Part shown: positions 8,671 through 17,307 of the stretch, one piece after another
Position numbering within the stretch: position 1 is the first letter of the stretch
How the letters are laid out: each line of letters starts with the position of its first letter
Source: Oscillospiraceae bacterium
Lineage (GTDB): Bacteria; Bacillota; Clostridia; Oscillospirales; Oscillospiraceae
Assembly: GCA_017434755.1 (NCBI GenBank)
Contig: JAFRER010000008.1
Span: forward strand, 30,115 to 94,114
Length of the DNA stretch: 64,000 nucleotides
Reading direction: 5' to 3'
The notes under the pieces: model-generated
Database searches by the model: none
Told to the model about the DNA's origin: nothing
The model's input: only the letters and a program-made list of their open reading frames with translations
Position numbers and translations under genes: made by a program

Positions 8671-8694
8671 GAACCAGGACGAAAGTCCCGGCTC
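8671..8694 (-). terminator. Terminator of the transketolase pair
   Basis: A 10-bp stem (GAGCCGGGAC with GTCCTGGTTC, two G-U pairs) and TTTC loop, followed on the minus strand by TTTTTTATTT. Confidence 0.75.
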
Positions 8695-8711
8695 TTTTGT
8701 CTGCTTTATGC

Positions 8712-9659
8712 TTATTTCTTCATTGCAATAGCGGCTTTGGCCTTCTCTGCGAGCACTTCCGGTGTGAGGCCGAAATACTCGAGGACCGCGTTTGCGGTGC
8801 CGCTGCGTCCGAACTGGTCGTTCACGCCATGTCGTACGACAGGTACGGGGAAGGTGCCGGAGAGGTACTCGCATACCGCGGCGCCGAGGCCGCCGATGAC
8901 GGAGTGTTCCTCGCTGGTGACGATGCAGCCGGTCTCTTTCGCCGCTTTCAACACGAGATCCTCGTCGAGTGGCTTGATGGTGTGCATGTCGATCACGCGG
9001 GCGGAGATGCCTTCTGCGGCAAGGAGATCCGCCGCCTTGAGCGCCACGGGCACCATGATGCCGTTGGCGATGATGGTGACGTCGCCGCCGTCCTTCATGG
9101 TCACACCTTTGCCCAGCTCAAACTTGTAGCACTCGATGCTGTCGGTGACGATCTCGGTGCTGGGCCTTTCAAGCCTGAGATAGGCGGGGCCGTTGTAGTT
9201 GATCAGTGCTTCGACGGCCTGACGCATCTCGTTGCCGTCGCAGGGGCAGCAAACGAGCATGCCGGGGATGGTGCGCATGAGGGAGAAATCCTCGATGCAC
9301 TGGTGGGTGGCGCCGTCTTCGCCGACGGACACGCCGCCGTGGGAGCCGACTACCGTGACATTGAGACCGGGGTAGGCGATAGAGTTTCTCACCTGCTCAT
9401 AGGCCCTGCCCGCCGCGAAGATCGCGAAGGTGTTGGTGAAGGGCTTGAGTCCGCAGGTGGCCATGCCGGCAGCAATGACGGTCATGTTCGCCTCGGCTAT
9501 GCCGCAGTCGAAGAACCTGTCGGGGAACTTTGCCGCGAAGAACTTGCTCATCGTGGCGCCGGAAAGGTCGGCGTCGAGCACCACGAGCTGGGGATACTTT
9601 TCGCCGAGCTCGGCGAGAGCCTCGCCGTAGGCGTTGCGTGTTGCGATCTTATCTGCCAT
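8712..9659 (-). CDS. Transketolase, C-terminal subunit
   Basis: A 315-aa protein equivalent to the pyrimidine-binding and C-terminal domains of transketolase. Visible are the GIAEANMTVIAAGMATCGLKPF stretch containing the cofactor-activating Glu, GVSVGEDGATHQ, and ITSEEH-like (VTSEEHSVIGGLG) substrate segments. It works with the N-terminal subunit encoded immediately upstream. Together they transfer two-carbon units between sugar phosphates using thiamine diphosphate in the non-oxidative pentose phosphate pathway. The ATG at 9659 follows GGAGG and lies 4 nt after the partner's stop, so the two are translationally linked. Split transketolases are usual in Clostridia. Confidence 0.95.
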   Translation of the reverse strand: MADKIATRNAYGEALAELGEKYPQLVVLDADLSGATMSKFFAAKFPDRFFDCGIAEANMTVIAAGMATCGLKPFTNTFAIFAAGRAYEQVRNSIAYPGLNVTVVGSHGGVSVGEDGATHQCIEDFSLMRTIPGMLVCCPCDGNEMRQAVEALINYNGPAYLRLERPSTEIVTDSIECYKFELGKGVTMKDGGDVTIIANGIMVPVALKAADLLAAEGISARVIDMHTIKPLDEDLVLKAAKETGCIVTSEEHSVIGGLGAAVCEYLSGTFPVPVVRHGVNDQFGRSGTANAVLEYFGLTPEVLAEKAKAAIAMKK

Positions 9660-9663
9660 TGTT

Positions 9664-10503
9664 TCAGCCCTCCAGTTCTGCGATCTTGGCTTCAAGCTCA
9701 GCCTTGGCGGTGGCGAACTGCTCCGCGTTGGGAGCCTTGCCGTGCCAGCCGGCCTGGTTTTCCATGAAGGAGATGCCCTTGCCCTTGGTCGTCTTCATAA
9801 CGATAGCGGTGGGCATTCCCTTTACCTCACGGGCCTGTGCGAGTGCAGCGAGGATCTGGTCGAAATCGTGGCCGTCGATGCTGATCACATTCCAGTTGAA
9901 AGCTTTGAACTTGGCGTCAACGGGATCGGTGGGCATGACGTCGGCGGTCTTTCCGTCGATCTGCAGGCCGTTCAGGTCCACGAACACACAGAGGTTGTCA
10001 AGTTTCCACTTGGCCGCTGCCATGATCGCTTCCCAGATCTGGCCTTCGGCGATCTCACCGTCACCGAGGATGGAGTAGGTCCTGTAGGCCTTGCCGTTGT
10101 GCTTGGCCGCAAGAGCCATGCCGACGGCGGCGGAAAGACCCTGTCCGAGAGAACCGGTGGACATATCCACCCCGGGAACGTTGACCATGTCGGGGTGTCC
10201 GGAATAGTGGCCCTTGATGGAGCGGAAGAGCTTCAGGTCTTCAACGGGGAAGAAGCCGCGTTCTGCAAGGACGGAGTAGAGAGCGGGCGAGCAGTGGCCC
10301 TTGGAGAGAACGAATCTGTCGCGGTCGGGATTTTTGGGATCTGCGGGATCGATGTTCATCTCATTGAAGTAAAGAGTGGTGAGCGCGTCCATGCAGGACA
10401 TTGAACCGCCGGGATGTCCGGAAGCCGCGGTGAACACTGCGTCCACGGCGAGCAGGCGGGCCTTGTAGGCAGCGGCGGCAAGAGCTTTGCCGGTAAGTTT
10501 CAC
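9664..10503 (-). CDS. Transketolase, N-terminal subunit
   Basis: A 279-aa thiamine-diphosphate-binding half of transketolase starting with GTG; AAAGGAG is correctly spaced before it. Recognisable motifs are ASGHPGGSMSCMDALTTLYF, DRFVLSKGHCSPALYSVL and the ThDP/Mg site GDGEIAEGQIWEA. It is followed 4 nt later by the C-terminal subunit, and the two form one transcription unit from the promoter at 10594-10566. Confidence 0.95.
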   Translation of the reverse strand: MKLTGKALAAAAYKARLLAVDAVFTAASGHPGGSMSCMDALTTLYFNEMNIDPADPKNPDRDRFVLSKGHCSPALYSVLAERGFFPVEDLKLFRSIKGHYSGHPDMVNVPGVDMSTGSLGQGLSAAVGMALAAKHNGKAYRTYSILGDGEIAEGQIWEAIMAAAKWKLDNLCVFVDLNGLQIDGKTADVMPTDPVDAKFKAFNWNVISIDGHDFDQILAALAQAREVKGMPTAIVMKTTKGKGISFMENQAGWHGKAPNAEQFATAKAELEAKIAELEG

Positions 10504-10565
10504 GTTGTTTTCTCCTTTTTATCTGATACTGTGTTTAGCAAAGAAAGAATTCGTTCGTAAATTAT

Positions 10566-10594
10566 ATTTTACAATAAGCGTGTTTTTATTGCAA
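10566..10594 (-). promoter_or_regulatory. Promoter of the transketolase pair
   Basis: On the minus strand, TTGCAA (10594-10589), a 17-bp spacer and TAAAAT (10571-10566), within an AT-rich intergenic region. Confidence 0.55.
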
Positions 10595-10602
10595 CGGATT
10601 TA

Positions 10603-11508
10603 TCAGGTGAGAAACGCGCCCCAGAGCGGAATGGTCACGATGGCAAGCGCATGGGAGAGAAACACGATCTTGGAAGCAAGAGTGGTGTTCCCGCCGTAGA
10701 GGTTGGAGAGCATGGTGGCGTTCGTGGCTACGGGCATTGCGGCCATCATCACGATCACGGCCTTCGCGATCTGCGGGATGTTGACAAAGCGGAGCAGCAG
10801 ATAGGTCACCGCGGCAATGCCGAAAAGGCGCAGGATGAGGTACGGGATGAAGCGCCACTCCTTGAAGATCGATCCGAGAGGAACCGTGGCAAGTGTGGAG
10901 CCGATGACCACCATGGCGCAGACAGTGGTGGCCTGCCCGAGGAAAGAAGCGATGTCGGTTATGATCGCAGGCATTTTCTGGGAGAAGCCGAGCAGATAGA
11001 TCGCCACACCTATAATGCTCGTGATAAATGAGGGGTTCAGGATCCTCTTCAGGGTGGCTTTTCCCGCAAGCAGGTAGACCCCGAGAGAGAAGGTGAGCAG
11101 ATTGAAGGGGATGTTCGTGAGCGCCGCGTACAGGGAGCATTTGCTGCCGAACACCGCAAGGCATACAGGGATGCCCATGAAGCCCGCGTTCGAGGCGAGA
11201 GCTCCGAATTCATATACGCCCTTATCGGCCTTCGGCGCTTTGGTTACGGCGGCGAAAAGCTTTCCCAGAATGAGGCCGATCAGATACATGCCGGTACTGA
11301 GAGCCAAAAAGAACAGAACATCTCCCGTTTTCATCTCAGTGGTGTTGGAGAGGATGTTCACGAGCAGCATGCCCGGCAGGAAGATATTGAGCGTCACCGC
11401 GGTGAGCTCCTTAGTGCCCGTGGCAGAAAGGATGCCCCTCTTTCGCAGGAAGAATCCGGCGACCAGGCCGACAAATATGACGATAGTCTGATGAAGCGCA
11501 GCTGACAT
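10603..11508 (-). CDS. AEC-family (auxin efflux carrier-like) transporter
   Basis: A 301-aa integral membrane protein with about ten hydrophobic segments in the 5+5 arrangement of the AEC family. It includes an N-terminal GLVAGFFLRKRGILS segment and an NPSFITSIIGVAIYL repeat start. Family members export or import small organic acids such as malate or malonate, but the substrate cannot be read from sequence. The ATG lies 2 nt after the helicase stop codon, so the two are probably cotranscribed although functionally unrelated. Confidence 0.85.
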   Translation of the reverse strand: MSAALHQTIVIFVGLVAGFFLRKRGILSATGTKELTAVTLNIFLPGMLLVNILSNTTEMKTGDVLFFLALSTGMYLIGLILGKLFAAVTKAPKADKGVYEFGALASNAGFMGIPVCLAVFGSKCSLYAALTNIPFNLLTFSLGVYLLAGKATLKRILNPSFITSIIGVAIYLLGFSQKMPAIITDIASFLGQATTVCAMVVIGSTLATVPLGSIFKEWRFIPYLILRLFGIAAVTYLLLRFVNIPQIAKAVIVMMAAMPVATNATMLSNLYGGNTTLASKIVFLSHALAIVTIPLWGAFLT

Positions 11509-11510
11509 TT

Positions 11511-13685
11511 TCAGTTTCCTTTCTCTTCCCTGTCTATAGCCTCGAGCTTTGCCCTTACGGAAATGGACCGCGGCGTGGCAAAGCCGTCAAATAATACGAT
11601 GTGTGCTTTTTTCTCCGTGTCGATCTCCACCACCGTCCCGGTGCCCATGATCTCATGGCGCACGCGGGTGCCTTCGGGGAAGAATTCACCGGCGGCATTT
11701 TCGGGCAGCAGGCGGGTACTCAGTTCGATATACTCCCGCGCATCCGCGATCAGGTCTTCCCTTGGCTCCTCGGTGTATTCGAGCAGCCCCGGGTCGATGT
11801 CGAGGATGAAGCGTGACGGATACCGCGGCGAACTGTCGAGGTTCCGACCTTCCGCGTCCGAAAGGAACAGTCCCTTTTCCGCCCTCGTGAGCGCCACAAA
11901 GGCAAGCCGCCTCTCCTCCTCCATCTCCGGGAGGGTCCTCACCTTGCCGGAAGGGAACACGCCCTCGTTCATTCCGCACAGGAACACGTACGGGAACTCC
12001 AGCCCCTTCGCCGCATGCACGGTCATCAGTTTCACCCGGTCGCGCCCGTCGTCGGCGTCGGAACTCGAGAACATCGCCACGTGGCAGAGGTAGAACTCCA
12101 GGCTGGTCTCCTCCCCGCACGATATCTCGAACTCATGGATGCTCTGCTTCAGCTCCGCGAGATTGTCCAGCCTTGTCTGACCGCCCTCCGTCCGCATCAT
12201 GCGCTCGTATCCGCTCTCATCCAGCAGGGCCGACAGCAGCTCGGACACCGCCATATCCGCATACACGGCGGTATATTTCTCGATCAGTTTTACGAAGGCC
12301 CGCGCGCCTGTTCCCTTGAACAGCGGCTCGTCGAGGCTTGCCCGCAGCGCCTGGTAGAGGCTGCATCCGTTTCCATCGGCGTATTCCCGCAGAACCTGCA
12401 TCCGGCGCTCGCCGAGGTTGCGTTTCGGCGTGTTGCAGATGCGCGCGAAAGCGAGGTCGTCCTGATAGGCCACCATCCGAAGGTAAGACAGAGCGTCCTT
12501 GATCTCCATCCGGTCGAAAAACTGTACCCCGCTGTATATGGTGTATGGCAGTTCACGCCGGAGGAACATCTCCTCGATCGCCCGTGTCACATAGTGCGCC
12601 CGGTATAGAATGCTGATATCTTTGTACGGCACTCCGGCCTCGTGCAGCCCGCCTATCGTGTCGGCCAGCCACTCGGCCTCTTTGTCCTGGTTCTCGCAGT
12701 GGCTGCACAGCACGCCCCGGCCGTCTTCCTGCATGGAGATGAGGGCCTTCTTTGCCCGGTTCCGGTTCTTGTCGATGAGCGAGTTTGCTGCCGCTGTGAT
12801 CTGCGGGGTGGAGCGGTAGTTCTGCAGCATCTGTATCGTTACGGTGTCCGGGAACTCCTTGTCGAAGTCGAGGATGTATTTGATATTGGCCCCGCGCCAG
12901 GTGTAGATTGTCTGGTCCGGATCGCCCACCACGAACAGGTTCCTGTGATAGTCGCACAGTACCCGCATCAGCTTGTACTGGATCTCGTCTATGTCCTGGA
13001 ACTCGTCTATCATGATGTATTCGAGCCGCTTCTGCCATTTCAGGCGGATGTCGGGGTTTTCGGAAAAGATGTGCAGCGTGAAGATCAGCAGGTCGTTGTA
13101 GTCTAGCGCGAAGCACTTTTTCTCCTGATAGAGATAGCCATAAAAGAGGATGTCCTTCACGTCCGCGGCGTGCATGTACTTGTCTTTCAGCGCCTCCAGC
13201 GGCATGGCCAGCATGTCCTGGTAGTAGTCCGGCTTATAGCGGAGCTTCTGCATCTCGAACATGTCCCGCGCTTTGGCAAAGGTCATATCCCGCAGCGACA
13301 GTCCTCGCTCCTCATAAATGATGCGCAGCATCGCGTCGATATCCGAATTGTCGAGCACGAGGAAACTCTTCGGATAGCCCACGGCGGAGATGTCCTCCTG
13401 CAGCACCGACACGCAGAAGCCGTGGAAGGTGTTGATGTATCCGGTGCTGTTGTCCCCGGTGAGGTTCTGGATCCTGCGGCGCATCTCGTTCGCCGCCTTG
13501 TTCGTGAAGGTGACGCAGAGGATGTTCCCCGGCAGGATGCCCATCTCGTTCACGAGATACGCAAAACGCCTCGTCAGCGCGCGTGTCTTGCCCGATCCGG
13601 CTCCCGCAATAACACGGACAAAGCCCTCCGTCGTGGTGACGGCGAGCTTCTGGGCCTCATTCAGATCATCGAGCACATTCTTCAT
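11511..13685 (-). CDS. UvrD/PcrA-type ATP-dependent DNA helicase
   Basis: A 724-aa superfamily 1A helicase. Seen in order are a LNEAQKLAV Q-motif, Walker A GAGSGKT (28-34), motif Ia CVTFTNKAANEMRRR, Walker B DEFQD, VVGDPDQTIYTWRGA, the motif IV-V TVHAAKGLEFPYVFL, and VALTRAEKGLFL. A C-terminal Tudor-like segment (GTRVRHEIMGTGTVV...IVLFDGFATPRSISV) is as in PcrA. These unwind DNA 3' to 5' in nucleotide excision repair and in removal of RecA filaments. No Shine-Dalgarno site precedes the ATG, and the promoter -10 ends only 9 nt upstream, so the mRNA appears leaderless. A chromosome can hold more than one paralogue, so the symbol is left open. Confidence 0.93.
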   Translation of the reverse strand: MKNVLDDLNEAQKLAVTTTEGFVRVIAGAGSGKTRALTRRFAYLVNEMGILPGNILCVTFTNKAANEMRRRIQNLTGDNSTGYINTFHGFCVSVLQEDISAVGYPKSFLVLDNSDIDAMLRIIYEERGLSLRDMTFAKARDMFEMQKLRYKPDYYQDMLAMPLEALKDKYMHAADVKDILFYGYLYQEKKCFALDYNDLLIFTLHIFSENPDIRLKWQKRLEYIMIDEFQDIDEIQYKLMRVLCDYHRNLFVVGDPDQTIYTWRGANIKYILDFDKEFPDTVTIQMLQNYRSTPQITAAANSLIDKNRNRAKKALISMQEDGRGVLCSHCENQDKEAEWLADTIGGLHEAGVPYKDISILYRAHYVTRAIEEMFLRRELPYTIYSGVQFFDRMEIKDALSYLRMVAYQDDLAFARICNTPKRNLGERRMQVLREYADGNGCSLYQALRASLDEPLFKGTGARAFVKLIEKYTAVYADMAVSELLSALLDESGYERMMRTEGGQTRLDNLAELKQSIHEFEISCGEETSLEFYLCHVAMFSSSDADDGRDRVKLMTVHAAKGLEFPYVFLCGMNEGVFPSGKVRTLPEMEEERRLAFVALTRAEKGLFLSDAEGRNLDSSPRYPSRFILDIDPGLLEYTEEPREDLIADAREYIELSTRLLPENAAGEFFPEGTRVRHEIMGTGTVVEIDTEKKAHIVLFDGFATPRSISVRAKLEAIDREEKGN

Positions 13686-13693
13686 AAATAAAT

Positions 13694-13722
13694 ATTGTAT
13701 ACTTTATCCAATATAAAAGCAA
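13694..13722 (-). promoter_or_regulatory. Helicase promoter, leaderless transcript
   Basis: On the minus strand, TTGCTT (13722-13717), a 17-bp spacer and TACAAT (13699-13694). Expected initiation is within about 2-3 nt of the ATG at 13685. Confidence 0.6.
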
Positions 13723-13751
13723 TTGCTTATGATCCTGCAGGATGTTATAAT
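13723..13751 (+). promoter_or_regulatory. Promoter of the DivIVA-like gene
   Basis: TTGCTT (13723-13728), a 17-bp spacer and TATAAT (13746-13751). Its -35 directly abuts the -35 of the divergent helicase promoter, forming the 12-bp palindrome AAGCAATTGCTT (13717-13728). Confidence 0.65.
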
Positions 13752-13779
13752 TTTCAAAAACCGACAGGAAGTGAATCCC

Positions 13780-14331
13780 ATGCCTCTCGACAAAGCCTAT
13801 TTCGCCGGTATTAAACCAGAATCGATACGCGGAAAGTTCTACAGGAAAACAGAGATCGACGCACTCCTCAAGGAGATCGCCGCACGGGCGGAGCTGCAGA
13901 ACTCCGAGAATGAGCTGCTCAGCATGAAGCTCGCCCGCGCACAGGCCGCCCTGCAGGAGCAGACGGACGGTATGAACGGCGTCGCGCAGGGCATCATCTC
14001 CGATGCCAATGAGGAAGCCGGACGCATCCTTGCCGAGGCCCGGGCCGCCGCAGAAGCCGAAGCCGGAGAGCTTCTCGCCGAAGCCCGCGAGAAGAGCCGC
14101 GGCATCATTGAAGCCACCATGCGGCAGCAGGAGTTTGCCGCGGAGAAGATCGAGCAGAGTTATTCGGCCATGCGGGAGCAGCACGAGGAGTGCATCAGCT
14201 CCATCAAAGCCGCCTGGCAGGAATTCCTCTGCGGGCTCGATACCGACGACGAACAGCCGGCGCAGGACGAGGCACCGCCTGATCTGTCCGAAAAAGTTGC
14301 CAGTCTTGCACAGGCACTCAAGGATATTTGA
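13780..14331 (+). CDS. DivIVA-like coiled-coil protein
   Basis: The ATG at 13780 follows AGGAAGTG; the longer reading frame has no ribosome site. The 183-aa product begins with a short conserved-looking head (YFAGIKPESIRGKFYRKTEIDALLKEIA). It continues as a long Ala/Glu-rich coiled coil (residues 35-145), then an acidic, Pro-containing tail. DivIVA/GpsB relatives bind curved membrane and organise septum or pole growth in Gram-positive cells. The head resembles that group only loosely, so the specific function is uncertain. It is a single-gene unit with its own promoter and terminator. Confidence 0.65.
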   Translation: MPLDKAYFAGIKPESIRGKFYRKTEIDALLKEIAARAELQNSENELLSMKLARAQAALQEQTDGMNGVAQGIISDANEEAGRILAEARAAAEAEAGELLAEAREKSRGIIEATMRQQEFAAEKIEQSYSAMREQHEECISSIKAAWQEFLCGLDTDDEQPAQDEAPPDLSEKVASLAQALKDI

Positions 14332-14340
14332 ATAAAAGAA

Positions 14341-14376
14341 AGAAGAACGGAGGCCCTTTTCTCCGTTCTTCTTTTG
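14341..14376 (+). terminator. Terminator of the DivIVA-like gene
   Basis: A 12-bp stem AGAAGAACGGAG/CTCCGTTCTTCT with 8-nt loop, followed by TTTTG. Confidence 0.85.
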
Positions 14377-14383
14377 TTTAAAT

Positions 14384-14423
14384 CCCCCCTGACGAAGGAA
14401 AATGAATGCCTTCATCAGGGGGG
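14384..14423 (-). terminator. Stem-loop downstream of the Tyr-heptad protein gene
   Basis: A 15-nt stem (CCCCCCTGACGAAGG with CCTTCATCAGGGGGG, one mismatch) lies 40 nt beyond the leftward stop codon. The T-run on the minus strand is weak, so it may act with the adjacent terminator at 14341-14376. Confidence 0.5.
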
Positions 14424-14463
14424 CTCGGTTTAGTTTTTTAATAAAGACTTTGCGTCAGGTGCT

Positions 14464-16392
14464 TCAGACTCTTTCCTCTTTTCTGCGGAACATCAGGAGC
14501 ACAGAGGCTGCGAAGCCGATCACGAAGAGGGGGGTCCACTGGTTTACGATCACCATCGGGAGTCTGGGGTCGCAGGTGAGGATGTTGAGGATCAGCATCG
14601 CTGCGAAGGGGAGCATTCCCAGGCTCTTAATCTCGCTGACACCTTCGTTTCTGCGGCGGAGCAGCTTGATCACTGCCAGCAGAGCAGCGACGATATTGAG
14701 GATGATGTTCAGGAGGGCAAAGCTGCCGTTGCCGGAATCCTTCTCAAGGACAACAGGGGTTTCTGCCAAAGGTACGGGCTGGGAGTCGATCTGGGCAACA
14801 TGTACGGTCTCAACTATCGGTGCTGCCATCGGCGCGGGCACATCAGCTATGATCTCTTCAATGACAGGCTCTGCCTCGGGCTCACTCTCTGTGGGCTCTG
14901 CAGGGGCGGGCTTTACCGGCGCCGGGGGTGTCGGTCTGACTGCGGGAGCGGGATCTGCTGCGGGTTTCTTTATCTCGCGCAGGGCCATGCCGTTGAGAGC
15001 GGAAAGGCTCTGTGCGTTGGCCTCGATAACGGAGAAGACAGGAAGAAGCTCCATGCGGTTTGCGGTGAATTCCTCGGGTTTTACGGGTTCGGGGTTGCTG
15101 TAGCGGTTGAATAAGTATTCGTTGATGTTCAGGGTGTTCTTTACGGAGGCGTAGTCGCAGGTTCCGTTTTCAAAGCTGAAGGTGGTGTTTCCGAGCCAGT
15201 CGGAATCATAGTCGGCTGCATTGGTCATGAATGTGGTCATAGAGGTGTACCAGTAGTTTCCGGCGGTGTATCCTTCGAAGAAGCGGGGAGTGAGATAGCT
15301 GGTGCCGTTGCCGAATACGGAATTGTGTCCGCTTACGGTTATGGTGTCGTTCGCGTCAGCGCTCACGATCTCGAACTCCATCATCGCCAGGTGCTCGATG
15401 AGAGCGGCGGGGATAATGATGCAGTTGTTGGCGTCATCAACGGTTATGTTCATGCAGTCGTAGCCGTTTTCAGCCAGATAGTCGTTCATTGCGGCAGCAC
15501 TTTCAAAATCCTGATAGATGTGGAGATTGGCGACTTTATGGCTGGTGCCGCTTTTATCGGTGCTCTCATCAACCGTGATGGTTTTGTGGTCTGCGGTGGG
15601 ATCCAGATCGTCCCATGAGATCACCAGGTCGCCGGCGTTGCCGAGCTTTACGCTGCGGCGTCCGTAAGTTACGTAGTAATCCTCCTCGAGCACGGTGCCG
15701 AGACCGTAAATCGATTCGGAATCCACGCGGCCGATATCACCGAGCGTGTCCATCTGGCCGTCGATCTTGTCCTTATGCTGTGCATCGAGTTTTTCAATCT
15801 TGGCAAGGTTACTGTTGTAAACGTCAAGACGCTTGTTATAGGTGTCCATGCTTGCGTTATATTCGGCTTCTTTTGCGTCTTCCGCGTTGTTGTGCTCTTC
15901 TGCTTCGGCGTTGATGCCGGCTGCGGCTTCGTTATAAGCCTCTACCTGCTCGTTATACTCGTCGACGCTGCTGAGATAAGCTTCCATCTCCTGATTGAAA
16001 GCTTCAACCTGGCTGTTGTAGAGATCGACTTCCTCATTGTAAGCTGCGATCTTCTTGTTTGCTTCCTCATCGCTCAGACCTTCGAGATCGGGCGTTTCGG
16101 GGGCGGACGGAGCTTTGGGGGCTTCCGGCATCACCGGAGCAACAGGGCCGCTTTTGTTTTCTTCTGCGGCGGGAGCATCTTCTTTAATCTCCACGTCTTT
16201 GATCTCAGCGACGTTGTCCTGTCCCTGTGCGGGAGCTTCTTCTTTGTTCTCTGCTGCGGGAACTTCGCTCACGATATTCTGGCTGCTCTCAGCGGGGGTG
16301 TCCTGTGCAGGGGCGTCTTCTGCGAATGCTGCGAAGGGCATGAGCCCGGCAAAGATGATTATTGCAAGAATGACAGAGATGAGCTTTTTCAT
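14464..16392 (-). CDS. Secreted, membrane-anchored Tyr-rich coiled-coil surface protein
   Basis: A 642-aa protein with a signal peptide (MKK..., cleavage after AFA near residue 24). An acidic Pro/Ala/Glu-rich stalk (25-105) is followed by a coiled coil at about 105-215, in which Tyr-Asn or Phe-Asn recurs roughly every seven residues (AYNEEV, LYNSQV, AFNQEM, EYNEQV, AYNEAA). A globular domain (about 225-420) precedes a second Pro-rich linker, and three hydrophobic helices close the C-terminus with a basic end. The aromatic heptads recall the alanine-rich helical regions of streptococcal surface adhesins, but no named family is recognised. An envelope role, displayed outward and anchored by the C-terminal helices, is inferred. 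A good AAGGAAA site precedes the ATG. Confidence 0.75.
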   Translation of the reverse strand: MKKLISVILAIIIFAGLMPFAAFAEDAPAQDTPAESSQNIVSEVPAAENKEEAPAQGQDNVAEIKDVEIKEDAPAAEENKSGPVAPVMPEAPKAPSAPETPDLEGLSDEEANKKIAAYNEEVDLYNSQVEAFNQEMEAYLSSVDEYNEQVEAYNEAAAGINAEAEEHNNAEDAKEAEYNASMDTYNKRLDVYNSNLAKIEKLDAQHKDKIDGQMDTLGDIGRVDSESIYGLGTVLEEDYYVTYGRRSVKLGNAGDLVISWDDLDPTADHKTITVDESTDKSGTSHKVANLHIYQDFESAAAMNDYLAENGYDCMNITVDDANNCIIIPAALIEHLAMMEFEIVSADANDTITVSGHNSVFGNGTSYLTPRFFEGYTAGNYWYTSMTTFMTNAADYDSDWLGNTTFSFENGTCDYASVKNTLNINEYLFNRYSNPEPVKPEEFTANRMELLPVFSVIEANAQSLSALNGMALREIKKPAADPAPAVRPTPPAPVKPAPAEPTESEPEAEPVIEEIIADVPAPMAAPIVETVHVAQIDSQPVPLAETPVVLEKDSGNGSFALLNIILNIVAALLAVIKLLRRRNEGVSEIKSLGMLPFAAMLILNILTCDPRLPMVIVNQWTPLFVIGFAASVLLMFRRKEERV

Positions 16393-16556
16393 TTTCCTTA
16401 TTTCCTTTCAAGTTGATATTCATTTTCCTTTTTTAAACGATCATTTTTCGTTTTCTGATCCGATCATACAGGAAGCAGAATCGACAAAAGAATCAATAAT
16501 ACAACAAACTGTGCGTAAAACAAAAATTTTTATTGATTATTTTTCTGCATAAAAAA

Positions 16557-16582
16557 TCGGTGCGGTTTGTTAACCGCACCGA
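16557..16582 (-). terminator. Terminator of the phosphatase-barstar gene
   Basis: An 11-bp stem TCGGTGCGGTT/AACCGCACCGA with a 4-nt loop, followed on the minus strand by TTTTTT. Confidence 0.85.
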
Positions 16583-16611
16583 AACAAAGGAGCCTTATGT
16601 CGTTGCCGGAT

Positions 16612-17307
16612 TCAGGCAACTGCGCCGGCATCCGTGAATACTTTTCTGAGTCTTTCGAAGTCTTCTGCCATCCCCCCATCCTCCGGCGGCACCAGTTCGA
16701 AGCGTTTCCCGTAGTGCGGAAGCCCGGTGAGGATATCATGCAGCGCATCGAGGTTGTTTCCGTATGATTCATCCCAGAGCATGCCCTCGCGCATCACGGT
16801 ATAAAGATCTTCATTCTTTTTGCACGCGGAAAAGTCGAGCCTTATCGGTCTTTCCCCGTTGAGTGCGTTCAGCAGCGCGATGCAGCCGATCTGCAGGTCG
16901 TCCCAGGTGGACTGAAAGTCGCCCGTGTACCAGGGATCGGCGATCTCTTTTCCGGGCATTCCGGCAAAATCCAGGAGATTGTGGATCTTTCCCTGCGGAT
17001 CTCCGCCGAACCGGTGCATCAGATCGTACATGTTCTCCTCGTCCATCCCGATCAGCATGTCGAAAGCGTCATAATCGCTTCTTTGAAACTTGCGGGCGTA
17101 TTTCCCCTCGCAGGAGATCCCGTGGCTTGCCAGCATTCTGCGGGCGGGCGGATAGACCGGGTTGCCGAGCTCTTCGCTGGTGGTCGCGGCGGACTCGATG
17201 AGAAACCGGTCCGCCTGTCCCGTGCGCCGCACCATATCTTTCAGTACAAACTCCGCCATCGGACTCCTGCAGATATTGCCGTGGCACACAAAAAGTATTT
17301 TTGTCAA
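16612..17307 (-). CDS. Low-molecular-weight tyrosine phosphatase fused to a barstar-like domain
   Basis: A TTG start at 17307 is supported by AGGAGG about 10 nt upstream and by the conserved N-terminus. Residues 1-150 are a complete LMW-PTP: P-loop CHGNICRS (Cys8, Arg14, CX5R) and the general-acid Asp124 in DPWYTGD. Such enzymes dephosphorylate Tyr or Arg residues and often act on capsule or stress pathways. Residues 153-231 look like barstar, the barnase inhibitor: SYGNNLDALHDILTG aligns with the barstar YYGENLDALWDCLTG segment. Asp187 and Asp191 stand where barstar Asp35 and Asp39 contact the nuclease. LMW-PTPs are normally about 150 aa, so the extension is real. The fusion has no frameshift and a terminator follows. 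I know of no function for this combination. Confidence 0.85.
   Translation of the reverse strand: MTKILFVCHGNICRSPMAEFVLKDMVRRTGQADRFLIESAATTSEELGNPVYPPARRMLASHGISCEGKYARKFQRSDYDAFDMLIGMDEENMYDLMHRFGGDPQGKIHNLLDFAGMPGKEIADPWYTGDFQSTWDDLQIGCIALLNALNGERPIRLDFSACKKNEDLYTVMREGMLWDESYGNNLDALHDILTGLPHYGKRFELVPPEDGGMAEDFERLRKVFTDAGAVA

Noticed and set aside
8697-9767. 356-codon plus-strand frame opposite transketolase
   Set aside because: Antisense shadow of a conserved enzyme gene; no start signals.
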